A DNA stretch of 33,917 bases. Origin: Caryophanon latum (GTDB lineage: Bacteria > Bacillota > Bacilli > Bacillales_A > Planococcaceae). Location: NCBI RefSeq assembly GCF_001700325.1, contig NZ_MATO01000069.1, forward strand, positions 1 to 33,917. The letters are read 5' to 3'. The first letter of the stretch is position 1; each line of letters opens with the position of its first letter. The notes under the pieces are model-generated. The model saw only the letters and a program-made list of their open reading frames with translations, did not search any database and was not told where the DNA came from. A program made the position numbers and the translations under genes. This document shows positions 26,890 to 33,917 of this stretch, piece after piece.

Positions 26890-28044
26890 ATGGGCAATCA
26901 TATTGAAACATCACTCATTCATGGTGCGATTCGTGAAGGCTACAGCGACAAAAAAGGTGCTGTCAACGTTCCAATGTACATGTCGTCAACGTTCCACCAA
27001 GAGTCGATTGACGAGTTTGGTGAGTACGACTACGCCCGCTCTGGTAACCCGACACGTGCGGCGCTTGAAAAATTAGTTGCGGAGCTTGAAGGTGCACAGT
27101 ACGGCTATGCGTTTGCTTCAGGTATCGCAGCCGTAACAGCACCGCTTATGACGCTTTCTCAAGGTGACCATATCGTCATTACCGAGGACGTTTACGGTGG
27201 CACGTACCGCTTAGTAACGAAGCTATTACCACGCTACGGCATTACGCATACGTTCGTTGATTGCGCCGATTTAGCAGCTGTAGAAGCGGCCATTCAGCCA
27301 AACACGAAAGTTTTATTTATTGAAACACCGTCAAACCCAACGTTAAAAATTACCGACATTCGTAGCATTGTTGCGATTGCAAAAAAGCACAACTTAAAGA
27401 CGTTTTTAGATAACACGTTTATGACGCCGATTCACCAGCGCACAATCGATATGGGTGTCGACGTTGTCATTCATTCAGCGACGAAGTTTTTATCAGGGCA
27501 TTCAGACATTATCGCCGGTGTTGTTGCAACGAACGACGCACAGCTTGCACAAGAAATTTACACAATTCAAAATTCATGTGGAACAGCGCTTGGCGTACAA
27601 GATTGCTACACGTTAATTCAAAACATTAAAACGATGGGCGTGCGCTTTGAGGCAGAAACGAAATCAGCACAAAAGCTCGCAGCATTCCTTGATGCGCACG
27701 ACAAAGTCGAATACGTTTACTACCCAGGTTTACCGTCACATCCAGGCTATAATATTCACAATAGCCAGTGTACATCACCTGGTGCCGTATTATCGTTCCG
27801 TCTAAAAGATTACGCAGCAGCAAAAGCATTTGCGGAAGCGACGACGATTCCAGTATTTGCCGTAAGTCTTGGTGGTGTCGAGTCAATTTTATCGTACCCA
27901 GCAAAAATGAGCCATGCCGCAATGGAGCCAGAAGAACGCGCAAAACGTGGCATTGCAGACGGCTTACTGCGTATGTCAGTTGGTTTAGAAAACATTGACG
28001 ACTTAATCGCAGACTTCGCACAGGCGCTTGAAAAGGTACAATAA
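26890..28044 (+). CDS. metC: Cystathionine beta-lyase
   Basis: MetC splits cystathionine to homocysteine, pyruvate and ammonia. The 384-residue PLP enzyme has its lysine in VIHSATKFLSGHSDIIAG (K199), YDYARSGNPTR near the N-terminus and SLGGVESILSYPAKMSHAAM near the C-terminus, and parallels B. subtilis MetC. Its ribosome binding site GGAGGTG lies in the last codons of metI, which means tight cotranscription and probable coupling. An intrinsic terminator follows. Distinguishing it from gamma-lyases of the same family rests on the metI-metC order. Confidence 0.92.
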   Translation: MGNHIETSLIHGAIREGYSDKKGAVNVPMYMSSTFHQESIDEFGEYDYARSGNPTRAALEKLVAELEGAQYGYAFASGIAAVTAPLMTLSQGDHIVITEDVYGGTYRLVTKLLPRYGITHTFVDCADLAAVEAAIQPNTKVLFIETPSNPTLKITDIRSIVAIAKKHNLKTFLDNTFMTPIHQRTIDMGVDVVIHSATKFLSGHSDIIAGVVATNDAQLAQEIYTIQNSCGTALGVQDCYTLIQNIKTMGVRFEAETKSAQKLAAFLDAHDKVEYVYYPGLPSHPGYNIHNSQCTSPGAVLSFRLKDYAAAKAFAEATTIPVFAVSLGGVESILSYPAKMSHAAMEPEERAKRGIADGLLRMSVGLENIDDLIADFAQALEKVQ

Positions 28045-28052
28045 TGTATAGG

Positions 28053-28099
28053 AAGGAGATGCACAAATGTCATATCGACTGTTGGTGCATCTCCTTTTT
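28053..28099 (+). terminator. Intrinsic terminator of metI-metC
   Basis: AAGGAGATGCAC (28053-28064) pairs with GTGCATCTCCTT (28085-28096), followed by T. The loop is 20 bases. Confidence 0.82.
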
Positions 28100-28113
28100 G
28101 CGTTAAAATAAAC

Positions 28114-28190
28114 ATGCGGGGTGTACTCCTGCGGGAAAAGTGCGAGAGACTACAGGCTCGAACCACGCCCGCAAAAAGCTTACCTCGAAC
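28114..28190 (+). repeat. GC-rich degenerate intergenic repeat, copy 2 (short form)
   Basis: ACTCCTGCGGGAAAAG (28125-28140) matches ACTCCTTGGGGAAAAG of copy 1 (1454-1469) at 14 of 16 positions, followed by GCGAGAGACTACAGGCTCG and a CGCCCGCAAAAAGC end. The middle part present in copy 1 is missing, so this looks like an internally deleted relative. It lies between the metC terminator and the phosphatase gene. Confidence 0.5.
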
Positions 28191-28228
28191 GTGAAGAGCA
28201 AATTGATTATGTATAGGAGGTCTTCTGT

Positions 28229-28900
28229 ATGAAACGCCATTTAGCAATTAGTGACATTCACGGACAATACGACGAGCTTTGCGTGCTGCTAGAGCTTGCA
28301 AACTACGATGCTAAAAAAGACCAGCTCGTCCTGCTCGGTGACTACATCGACCGTGGTCCAAAAAGCCGCGACGTTATCGAGCTCGTCATGCAGCTACAAC
28401 GAGACGGCGCAATCGTGCTTAGTGGCAACCATGAAGCGATCATGCACGCAGCGTATACGTATGATTATCCAGACCTATGGGAGCACTGGATTGGTCGCTG
28501 TCGCGGCGATGCAACGGTTGCGAGCTACGGGCTTAGCACCGCTCCTACAAAACAAAAAAATGCCGAAATCGAGCGTCTATTACGCTGGATTCCGACATTG
28601 CCACTCTATTATGCAATAAATGATCTTATATTTGTACACGCAGGTATTACCGAGCATGAGCCGCTTTACGCGATGAGTAAACGCACGCTTCTATGGAGCC
28701 GCGATGCCTTTTTTAAACATTATGCAGGCGACAAGCTTGTTATTTTTGGACATACGACGACACCTCGACTGCACGACGATCCGTACAATAGCGACGTCTA
28801 CTTCGGGCATAACCGCATTATCGGCATTGACGGTGGCTCGTCGCTCGGCGGACAGCTCCATTGCTTAGAGTATCCGTCACTACGCGTTTATTCCGTTTAA
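28229..28900 (+). CDS. PPP-family metallophosphatase
   Basis: The 223-residue protein has all core motifs of the PPP/calcineurin-like phosphoesterases: DIHGQ (9-13), GDYIDRGP (37-44), GNHE (66-69), a mid-domain HAG and FGHT near the C-terminus. These residues hold a two-metal centre. Relatives of this size in Bacillales include PrpE-like serine/threonine phosphatases and symmetrical Ap4A hydrolase-like enzymes. The sequence does not decide between protein and dinucleotide substrates. AGGAGG precedes the ATG. Its stop codon overlaps, tail to tail, the stop of the convergent small membrane gene. Confidence 0.88.
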   Translation: MKRHLAISDIHGQYDELCVLLELANYDAKKDQLVLLGDYIDRGPKSRDVIELVMQLQRDGAIVLSGNHEAIMHAAYTYDYPDLWEHWIGRCRGDATVASYGLSTAPTKQKNAEIERLLRWIPTLPLYYAINDLIFVHAGITEHEPLYAMSKRTLLWSRDAFFKHYAGDKLVIFGHTTTPRLHDDPYNSDVYFGHNRIIGIDGGSSLGGQLHCLEYPSLRVYSV

Positions 28901-29136
28901 AAGAAAAATAAATAATCAGCCGCAAACCACGCAAATGCAATAACAGCAATAATGCTAATGTTTAATACGAATCCGACATTCTCCTTTGCTAAAAACGCAC
29001 CGATTGCTCCGATCAATGCGAGCGCTTGCGCATAAACGTACATGTAGCCGTCAATTTGTAGCAGAAGCTGAAACATAGCGACTAAAAATGCCGAGATGAA
29101 GCAGCATATGCTTATGACTAAACCTAGAAACCTCAT
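28897..29136 (-). CDS. 79-residue membrane protein of unknown function
   Basis: The protein is almost wholly hydrophobic, with three likely membrane helices (about 4-26, 32-50, 55-78) and only short polar turns such as AKENVG. It ends in a FAWFAADYLFFF aromatic tail. No family is recognised. AAGGTG precedes the ATG. It starts 46 bases after the MORN-AAA+ gene on the same strand, so cotranscription is likely and it may be a membrane partner of that ATPase, which is inference. Its end overlaps the phosphatase stop by 4 bases. Confidence 0.75.
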   Translation of the reverse strand: MRFLGLVISICCFISAFLVAMFQLLLQIDGYMYVYAQALALIGAIGAFLAKENVGFVLNISIIAVIAFAWFAADYLFFF

Positions 29137-29182
29137 AATTTACACCTTACCTTTTACATTGCTCCATCGATATATCGACAAG

Positions 29183-30832
29183 TTAGAACGTTTTTTCAAA
29201 TAATTGGTCGCGCATGCCCGCTTCAAAGTCGTCCATCGTTAAACGTTGTAGCTCCTCTTTCGTCACCGTCGTTTGCTCGGCTAATCGATTTGCCTGCAAT
29301 GTTGCGAGCTTTTCAAAAATGTTACGAATGTAGCGTCCGTTTGAAAAGTTTGGCAGCGTCTCTACAGGCAAAGCGTGCAGCTGTGCATAGATTGCCTCGG
29401 CAAAATGCTCGTCGTATACATAGTCATGCTTTTCACATAGCTGCTCAAAAATGGCGACAAGCTCATCCGTCGTAAAGTTTTCAAACGCGACGAAATGATT
29501 GAAGCGCGACTTAAAGCCGGGGTTCGCCTGTAAAAAACGCTCCATTAAATGCTCGTAACCTGCGACAATAATGACAAGCTCATCACGCAAATCCTCCATC
29601 GCCTTTAATAAACTGTCGATTGCTTCTTTCCCAAATACATCTTTATCATCTTGTACGAGCGCATATGCTTCATCAATAAATAATACACCGCCTGTTGCTT
29701 TTTTCACAACGTCCTGTACTTTTAACGCCGTTTGCCCGACGTATCCTGCGACAAGCCCCGCACGATCCGTCTCCACAAAATGACCACTTGATAGTACGCC
29801 GAGCAGCTTATAAATGCGACCGATAATGCGTGCGACGGTCGTTTTCCCTGTACCTGGATTACCGGTAAACACGAGATGATACGTCATTTTCACGCTCGCT
29901 AGGCCGTGATCGACGCGCATCCCTTGAATTTTAATGAAGTTAATTAAATGACGCAGCTCGCGTTTTGCATTCGGTAACCCGACGAGTGAGTCGAGCTGTT
30001 GCTGAAGCGCTTCAATTTGCGTCTGTACTTCTGCAGTAATGCGCATGCGCTCACCGTTTGCAAACTCGCCGCTGTAAATGACTTTGCCGTCGCGATACGC
30101 TTCTCCTCGACCGTGGCGCACACCGTCTACAAACTCACCTTTATACACGAGCACACCATTTTCGTATTGCTCGCCAATACCAGTCATCGCATCGTCACGA
30201 AACGCTCCGTCATAAATGAGCTCGCCTGCTTCATTATACAGCTTCCCTTTGCCGTGACGCTTACTATCAAAACAATAACCTTCGTACTGAATCGTATCCG
30301 GTGCAGCAACATCAACATCGTAATAGCTTGTCACAAAACCAGACAACTCATTCCATAAAAATTCACCTTTATGCTGACACGCACCAGACGGATAAAACTG
30401 CTCTCCTTGTCCTTTTTTCATCCCTTGTAGAAAAATTCCGCGGAAAAATGGACGTTCGTCGTATTGATGCTTGTTGCGTACTTCAGTAAATTCAGCTAAA
30501 AACGTCGCCGGATAATAAAGTGTACCTTCACCGCTATATTGATCGTTCATGAACTGCCCCTCGTATTGCACCGAGCCGTCGTCAAAATATGTACGACCGA
30601 AGCCCTCTTTTTTTCCCTTTTTGAATGTGCCTTTAAATTGCAAGCGACCGTTCACGTACATTTCTCCGTCACCGTGCTTTGCATGCTCGTGCCAATTACC
30701 GCTATACATTATGTTTCCTTCGCGGTCGTACACTGTGCCAAAACCGTCATATATATCATGCCCGAAGCTGTTTTTCTTTACTGACCCTTCGTACATTTTA
30801 TTGCCGTTTTCATAATAAATCACCGTACCCAT
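29183..30832 (-). CDS. MORN-repeat/AAA+ ATPase fusion (CbxX/SpoVK-type)
   Basis: The 549-residue protein has two parts. Residues 1-260 are a run of roughly ten MORN-like repeats (patterns such as YEGSVKKNSFGHDIYDGFG, YSGNWHEHAKHGDGEM, YKGEFVDGVRHGRGEAY). Residues about 280-545 form a CbxX/CfxQ/SpoVK-class AAA+ module: Walker A GNPGTGKT (324-331), pore-loop-like GYVGQT (363-368), Walker B VLFIDEAYAL (383-392), sensor-1 VAGY (423-426), arginine finger in NPGFKSRF (R443) and sensor-2 in SNGRYIRNIFE (497-507). The ATPase looks active. MORN repeats often bind lipids or proteins, so a remodelling ATPase with its own docking domain is a reasonable guess. GAGGTG precedes the ATG. The substrate is unknown. 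Confidence 0.88.
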   Translation of the reverse strand: MGTVIYYENGNKMYEGSVKKNSFGHDIYDGFGTVYDREGNIMYSGNWHEHAKHGDGEMYVNGRLQFKGTFKKGKKEGFGRTYFDDGSVQYEGQFMNDQYSGEGTLYYPATFLAEFTEVRNKHQYDERPFFRGIFLQGMKKGQGEQFYPSGACQHKGEFLWNELSGFVTSYYDVDVAAPDTIQYEGYCFDSKRHGKGKLYNEAGELIYDGAFRDDAMTGIGEQYENGVLVYKGEFVDGVRHGRGEAYRDGKVIYSGEFANGERMRITAEVQTQIEALQQQLDSLVGLPNAKRELRHLINFIKIQGMRVDHGLASVKMTYHLVFTGNPGTGKTTVARIIGRIYKLLGVLSSGHFVETDRAGLVAGYVGQTALKVQDVVKKATGGVLFIDEAYALVQDDKDVFGKEAIDSLLKAMEDLRDELVIIVAGYEHLMERFLQANPGFKSRFNHFVAFENFTTDELVAIFEQLCEKHDYVYDEHFAEAIYAQLHALPVETLPNFSNGRYIRNIFEKLATLQANRLAEQTTVTKEELQRLTMDDFEAGMRDQLFEKTF

Positions 30833-30862
30833 ACGTCACCTCTGTTATACTTCCATTTATTC

Positions 30863-30868
30863 ATTATA
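30863..30868 (-). promoter_or_regulatory. Possible -10 of the MORN-AAA+ gene
   Basis: TATAAT on the minus strand lies about 30 bases before the start codon. TTGACG further upstream is 22 bases away, too far for a standard promoter. The rest of the 265-base gap to the SulP gene holds nothing else clear. Confidence 0.3.
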
Positions 30869-31028
30869 TAGGATTGCAAATACTTCATCCCGTCAATGAC
30901 TGCTAGCGTATGGCGAAACTCCATCGTGAAAATTGAGCCTCACTACTGAAGCAGCCATATAACGATCAACTTATACATGTTATGTAGCTCCCCCTATTAT
31001 TTACATAATGCGATAAAAAAACAATACG

Positions 31029-31057
31029 TTCACTCGAAAAAATTGTGATATGATAAA
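31029..31057 (+). promoter_or_regulatory. Candidate promoter of the SulP gene
   Basis: TTCACT (31029-31034), a 17-base spacer and GATAAA (31052-31057) lie about 40 bases before the start codon. Both hexamers match the consensus at four of six positions. Confidence 0.4.
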
Positions 31058-31097
31058 ATGTATTGTCAAAATCGTTATTTAATTAAAGGAGATTACT

Positions 31098-32522
31098 ATG
31101 CAAACGTATCAACAACAATGGTTTCATAACATACGTAAAGACGTGCTAGCCGGTATGGTCGTCGCACTCGCGCTCATTCCTGAAGCGATTGCCTTCTCGA
31201 TTTTAGCAGGCGTCGATCCAATGGTTGGGCTATATGCGTCATTTACGATCGCGATCATTTGCGCATTTTTCGGCGGTCGACCAGCGATGATTTCTGCTGC
31301 AACCGGCGCGATGGCACTCGTCATCGTATCGCTCGTAAAAGACCACGGACTGCAATATTTACTTGCCGCAACGATTTTAACCGGCATCATTCAAATCGTT
31401 TTCGGCTATTTAAAAATCGCTCGCCTCATGCGCTTCATCCCGAATGCGGTTATGATTGGCTTTGTCAACTCCCTTGCGATTTTAGTATTTATGGCGCAGC
31501 TTCCACACTTCATTAACGTGACGTGGATTTCATATGTATTTGCGGCTGCGACCATTGCGCTCATTTACATCATTCCAAAATTTATAAAAGGTATTCCGGC
31601 ACCACTCATTACTGTACTACTACTAACACCCATTGCAATGTATATGAGCATAAACATGACGACAGTAGGTGACCTCGGTACGATTACACAAAGCTTGCCG
31701 ACGTTTTTACTGCCGGACGTGCCGCTCAATTTTGAAACGCTGCGCATCATTTTACCGTATGCGCTTGCACTAGCAGTTGTCGGCTTAATGGAATCGCTCC
31801 TAACAGCGCAAATTTTAGACGACTTAACCGATACGCCGTCTAACAAAAATAAAGAAGCACGCGGTCAAGGGCTAGCGAATATTGTGAACGGCTTCTTCGG
31901 TGGTATGGCAGGCTGTGCGATGATTGGGCAATCGGTCATTAACGTGCGCTCTGGTGGCCGCGGACGATTATCAACATTCGTTTCCGGCGCGTTTTTAATG
32001 TTTTTAATACTCGTGCTAGGCGATTACGTCGTGTCAATTCCGATGCCAGTGCTTGCAGGCATTATGGTCACTGTATGTATTGCGCAGTTTGATTGGTCGA
32101 GCTTCCGCTACGTGCGAACAGCACCGCGCGCAGACGTCATCGTCATGCTCGCAACGGTTGCGCTCGTCGTTTGGACGCATAATTTAGCCATTGGGGTTGT
32201 CGGTGGTGTGTTCATTAGTGCGATGTTTTTTGCCGCAAAAATTTCAACGATTCATATTGAACAAAATGGCAACACTCTTTACGTACACGGCCAGCTCTTT
32301 TTCGCTTCGACCGACCGCTTCATTCGTGCCATTGATCAGATGACATTTAACGATGCACATGTGACGATCGATTTATCGAACAGTCATCTATGGGATGATT
32401 CTGCTGTTGCCGCCATTGTGCGCGTGCAGGAAAATTTAGCGAAAGCAAATAGCACCGTCACGTTAACTGGTGTAAATGATAGTGGCAAAGCATTGCTCGC
32501 AAAATACAACATTTCTATTTAA
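31098..32522 (+). CDS. SulP-family anion transporter with STAS domain
   Basis: This 474-residue integral membrane protein starts with the SulP signature [36 protein letters not shown]. It continues through about 11-14 hydrophobic segments, including [14 protein letters not shown] and the [25 protein letters not shown] block. A short C-terminal STAS domain (about 385-474, with [19 protein letters not shown]) faces the cytosol. SulP proteins carry sulfate, bicarbonate or other anions, often with sodium or protons; the substrate cannot be read here. AAAGGAGA precedes the ATG. The gene is monocistronic, with a terminator shared with the convergent SCO1 gene. Confidence 0.93.
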   Translation: MQTYQQQWFHNIRKDVLAGMVVALALIPEAIAFSILAGVDPMVGLYASFTIAIICAFFGGRPAMISAATGAMALVIVSLVKDHGLQYLLAATILTGIIQIVFGYLKIARLMRFIPNAVMIGFVNSLAILVFMAQLPHFINVTWISYVFAAATIALIYIIPKFIKGIPAPLITVLLLTPIAMYMSINMTTVGDLGTITQSLPTFLLPDVPLNFETLRIILPYALALAVVGLMESLLTAQILDDLTDTPSNKNKEARGQGLANIVNGFFGGMAGCAMIGQSVINVRSGGRGRLSTFVSGAFLMFLILVLGDYVVSIPMPVLAGIMVTVCIAQFDWSSFRYVRTAPRADVIVMLATVALVVWTHNLAIGVVGGVFISAMFFAAKISTIHIEQNGNTLYVHGQLFFASTDRFIRAIDQMTFNDAHVTIDLSNSHLWDDSAVAAIVRVQENLAKANSTVTLTGVNDSGKALLAKYNISI

Positions 32523-32530
32523 AACGTAAA

Positions 32531-32568
32531 AAAGCCCGTGAAGCATGTTGTAACGCTTCACGGGCTTT
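32531..32568. terminator. Bidirectional terminator between SulP and SCO1 genes
   Basis: AAAGCCCGTGAAGC (32531-32544) pairs perfectly with GCTTCACGGGCTTT (32555-32568) around a 10-base loop. A-rich and T-rich flanks fit use from both sides. Confidence 0.85.
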
Positions 32569-32573
32569 CATCA

Positions 32574-33170
32574 TTATTGTTCAAGCAATGATTGTAAATC
32601 GGCGACTATTTGATCCACTGGTACGTCTGCATCATTTTCTGAATAGCCGCGGTAATTTTTAATCGCTACACCGTTTGCATCGACTAAAAAAAACGTCACC
32701 GCATGGATCACTTGGTCGCTATTTAAATCATCTTGTACGAGCGTTTTAAACGAACGCTTCGCAAACTGTGAAATGAATGTTTGATCGTAGCCTGTTAATA
32801 AATGCCACTTTGACTCATCCGGTACTTCGTAAAATGATAAATAATCCGTTAGCTTTTGCGGTGTATCGACTGCTGGGTCTACCGAAAAGCCGACGATATG
32901 ATAATCTTCTATGTTGTTGTCGACAAGCTTTTGTTGAATTTGCGTCATGTTATACGTCATCGGTGAACACACGGTTACGCAATTTGTAAACATAAACATC
33001 GCTAAATACGGTTTGCCTCGTAACTGCTCATTCGTCATCGGATCTCCTCGATGATTCGTCATCGTAAAGTCCTCAATTTCCCAATCCGTATCCGCTTTAA
33101 ACTCATAGCTACTGCACGCACTTACTATACATAATAATGCACTTAGTATGATCATCCATGTTTTTTTCAA
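32574..33170 (-). CDS. SCO1/SenC-family lipoprotein
   Basis: A TTG start at 33170, after GGGGAG, gives 198 residues (MKKTWMIILSALLCIVSAC); the longer frame has no ribosome binding site. The lipobox VSAC (C19) marks a lipoprotein on the outer face of the membrane. The thioredoxin-like domain carries the copper/thiol motif CVTVC (C64, C68) and the distal histidine in VIHAVTFFLVDANG (H156). SCO1 proteins deliver copper to the CuA centre of cytochrome c oxidase or keep its cysteines reduced. A perfect inverted repeat over its promoter suggests tight control. Confidence 0.9.
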   Translation of the reverse strand: MKKTWMIILSALLCIVSACSSYEFKADTDWEIEDFTMTNHRGDPMTNEQLRGKPYLAMFMFTNCVTVCSPMTYNMTQIQQKLVDNNIEDYHIVGFSVDPAVDTPQKLTDYLSFYEVPDESKWHLLTGYDQTFISQFAKRSFKTLVQDDLNSDQVIHAVTFFLVDANGVAIKNYRGYSENDADVPVDQIVADLQSLLEQ

Positions 33171-33188
33171 CTGCTCATCACTCCCCTT

Positions 33189-33224
33189 ATTTCTATAGTA
33201 ACGCAACTATAGAAATACTGACAA
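33189..33224 (-). promoter_or_regulatory. SCO1 promoter overlapped by a perfect inverted repeat
   Basis: On the minus strand TTGTCA (33224-33219), an 18-base spacer and TACTAT (33200-33195) form a promoter. ATTTCTATAGT (33189-33199) and ACTATAGAAAT (33206-33216) are an exact 11-bp inverted repeat with a 6-base centre, spanning the spacer and the -10. This is a typical position for a repressor operator. The regulator is not identified. Confidence 0.55.
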
Positions 33225-33229
33225 GCGCA

Positions 33230-33355
33230 TTAATGCTCGAATGATGACAGCACTTGAATCATCGCATCTAGCTTCGTTTCAATGCGGTGCAATAAATAAA
33301 AGGCGACTGCGACTGGAAAACCGACGCTCGATACAAACTCCATCCAAGGCTCCAT
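33230..33355 (-). CDS. YvrJ-family small membrane protein
   Basis: This 41-residue protein has the YvrJ pattern: an acidic/aromatic start (MEPWMEFVSS), a hydrophobic helix GFPVAVAFYLLHRIE, then KLDAMIQVL. GGGGG precedes the ATG. YvrJ proteins are very short single-pass membrane proteins of unknown function, usually encoded next to DUF2922 and DUF1659 proteins in Bacillales, exactly as here. A hairpin lies between it and the upstream DUF2922 gene. Confidence 0.88.
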   Translation of the reverse strand: MEPWMEFVSSVGFPVAVAFYLLHRIETKLDAMIQVLSSFEH

Positions 33356-33384
33356 AAAAATGCCCCCTTACACAAATAAAAATA

Positions 33385-33417
33385 CGGGCTACCTCGCCTT
33401 ATGTACGAAGTAGCCCG
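33385..33417 (-). terminator. Terminator-like hairpin between DUF2922 and yvrJ-like genes
   Basis: On the minus strand CGGGCTAC (33417-33410) pairs with GTAGCCCG (33392-33385) around a 17-base loop, followed by TATTTTTATT. Its place inside a small same-strand gene set suggests partial termination or mRNA stabilisation. Confidence 0.65.
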
Positions 33418-33427
33418 CTTCTGTCGT

Positions 33428-33637
33428 TTAAATAATTGGCGTTACAGTGCGGCTGACGTAGCGTGCTGCTTTAATTGCTTGAATCGGTGAATCAGCGTCA
33501 CGGTATACGTCGCTTGCAATCATTTGCTCCATCGCCGCGCGCACCGTCGCTTCACTTACATTCGCAACTGGCGCTTCAATCGTAATTGTTTTCGTTTTGT
33601 TTTCCGGCGTTGTGAACACTAGTTCTAATACTTCCAT
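33428..33637 (-). CDS. DUF2922-family protein
   Basis: The 69-residue protein starts MEVLELVFTTPENKTKTITI and contains VSEATVRAAMEQMIAS, the layout of DUF2922 (short, two beta strands, a helix, then an IKAARYVSRTVTPII tail). GGAGGG precedes the ATG. It lies 13 bases after the DUF1659 gene and upstream of the yvrJ-like gene. The function of the family is unknown. Confidence 0.88.
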   Translation of the reverse strand: MEVLELVFTTPENKTKTITIEAPVANVSEATVRAAMEQMIASDVYRDADSPIQAIKAARYVSRTVTPII

Positions 33638-33650
33638 TTACTTTCCCTCC

Positions 33651-33866
33651 TTATTCAACTGTGTGCTGTGTCGTAATGAATGTTTTTGCTAACTCGTACG
33701 TTGTGAGCGATGCGATTGCTGTACTAAATTGCTGAAGCTGTGCAGCTGTCGCATCTTCCTTCATACCTGTGAAGCTTTTCGTTGTGAACACTTCTTTTCC
33801 TTCTTCGTTTGTACCTTTTACAAACGACATGCGAAGTGTTGCAGCATCAAAGTATTTTTGTGCCAT
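33651..33866 (-). CDS. DUF1659-family protein
   Basis: The ATG at 33866, preceded by GGGAGGTG, gives 71 residues; an in-frame GTG at 33875 lies inside the ribosome binding site and is not the start. The sequence (LRMSFVKGTNEEGKEVFTTKSF, then ATAAQLQQFSTAIASLT) matches the DUF1659 pattern found beside DUF2922 and YvrJ in Bacillales. First gene of this three-gene set. Function unknown. No gene is visible in the remaining 51 bases of the window. Confidence 0.87.
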   Translation of the reverse strand: MAQKYFDAATLRMSFVKGTNEEGKEVFTTKSFTGMKEDATAAQLQQFSTAIASLTTYELAKTFITTQHTVE

Positions 33867-33917
33867 ATGCCTCACCTCCCTCTATAAATGTTGATGTATC
33901 AATGGTTTGTGCCATTT

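Noticed and set aside
28053-28096. A 14-codon frame after metC with a perfect AAGGAG-spaced ATG
   Set aside because: The ribosome-binding-like sequence is the left arm of the metC terminator stem, so the resemblance is best explained by the hairpin.
30895-30950. Another degenerate copy of the GC-rich repeat before the SulP gene
   Set aside because: Only a short GCGAAACTCC-type similarity is present, within chance expectation.

Overview
This window is a chromosomal stretch of a low-GC Gram-positive bacterium. The order Bacillales is well supported, by B. subtilis-like metI-metC, the yvrJ/DUF2922/DUF1659 set, CodY-like boxes, a T-box, an SLH surface protein and strong AGGAGG-type ribosome binding sites. 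The family Planococcaceae/Caryophanaceae (Solibacillus, Lysinibacillus, Caryophanon and relatives) is my best guess, but nothing here fixes the genus. No tRNA, rRNA, insertion sequence, prophage or CRISPR array was seen.

Layout. 1-5.6 kb: purU (minus), an 880-base gene-poor gap with a GC-rich repeat and an orphan hairpin, an SLH protein, an FAD-dependent oxidoreductase followed by a 57-residue HTH-like protein, and a membrane-anchored SGNH protein. 5.7-9 kb: guaC, a DUF4166 protein, a candidate small RNA with its own promoter and terminator, and a family IV esterase. 9-12.2 kb: a PLP aminotransferase and rbsR-rbsK. 12.7-23.1 kb: a complete branched-chain amino acid cluster on the minus strand, transcribed ilvD, ilvB, ilvN, ilvC, leuA, leuB, leuC, leuD. 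23.6-28 kb: a 36-residue membrane microprotein, a nicotinamidase-like hydrolase, a GlsB/YeaQ stress protein behind a SigB-like promoter, a lysozyme-like enzyme, and metI-metC. 28.2-33.9 kb: a PPP phosphatase, a small membrane protein, a MORN-repeat/AAA+ fusion, a SulP transporter, a SCO1 lipoprotein, and yvrJ-DUF2922-DUF1659.

How the genes work together. IlvB/IlvN, IlvC and IlvD make the 2-keto acid precursors of valine, isoleucine and leucine; LeuA, LeuCD and LeuB extend the valine precursor to leucine. The cluster looks divided into three regulated segments. ilvD has its own upstream region. ilvB-ilvN-ilvC-leuA sits behind a T-box placed between ilvD and ilvB. leuB-leuC-leuD follows an intrinsic terminator and a new promoter. 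CodY-like boxes occur before ilvD, before ilvC, before leuB and, as the best match, at the metI start site, which suggests nutritional control of both branched-chain and methionine synthesis. metI-metC has no SAM riboswitch in its 210-base upstream gap.

Less familiar items are the MORN-AAA+ (CbxX/SpoVK-type) protein with a small membrane protein just downstream, the orphan structured RNA near 7.8 kb, and a perfect 11-bp inverted repeat covering the SCO1 promoter. Everything here was read by eye; no similarity search, folding program or expression data was available.
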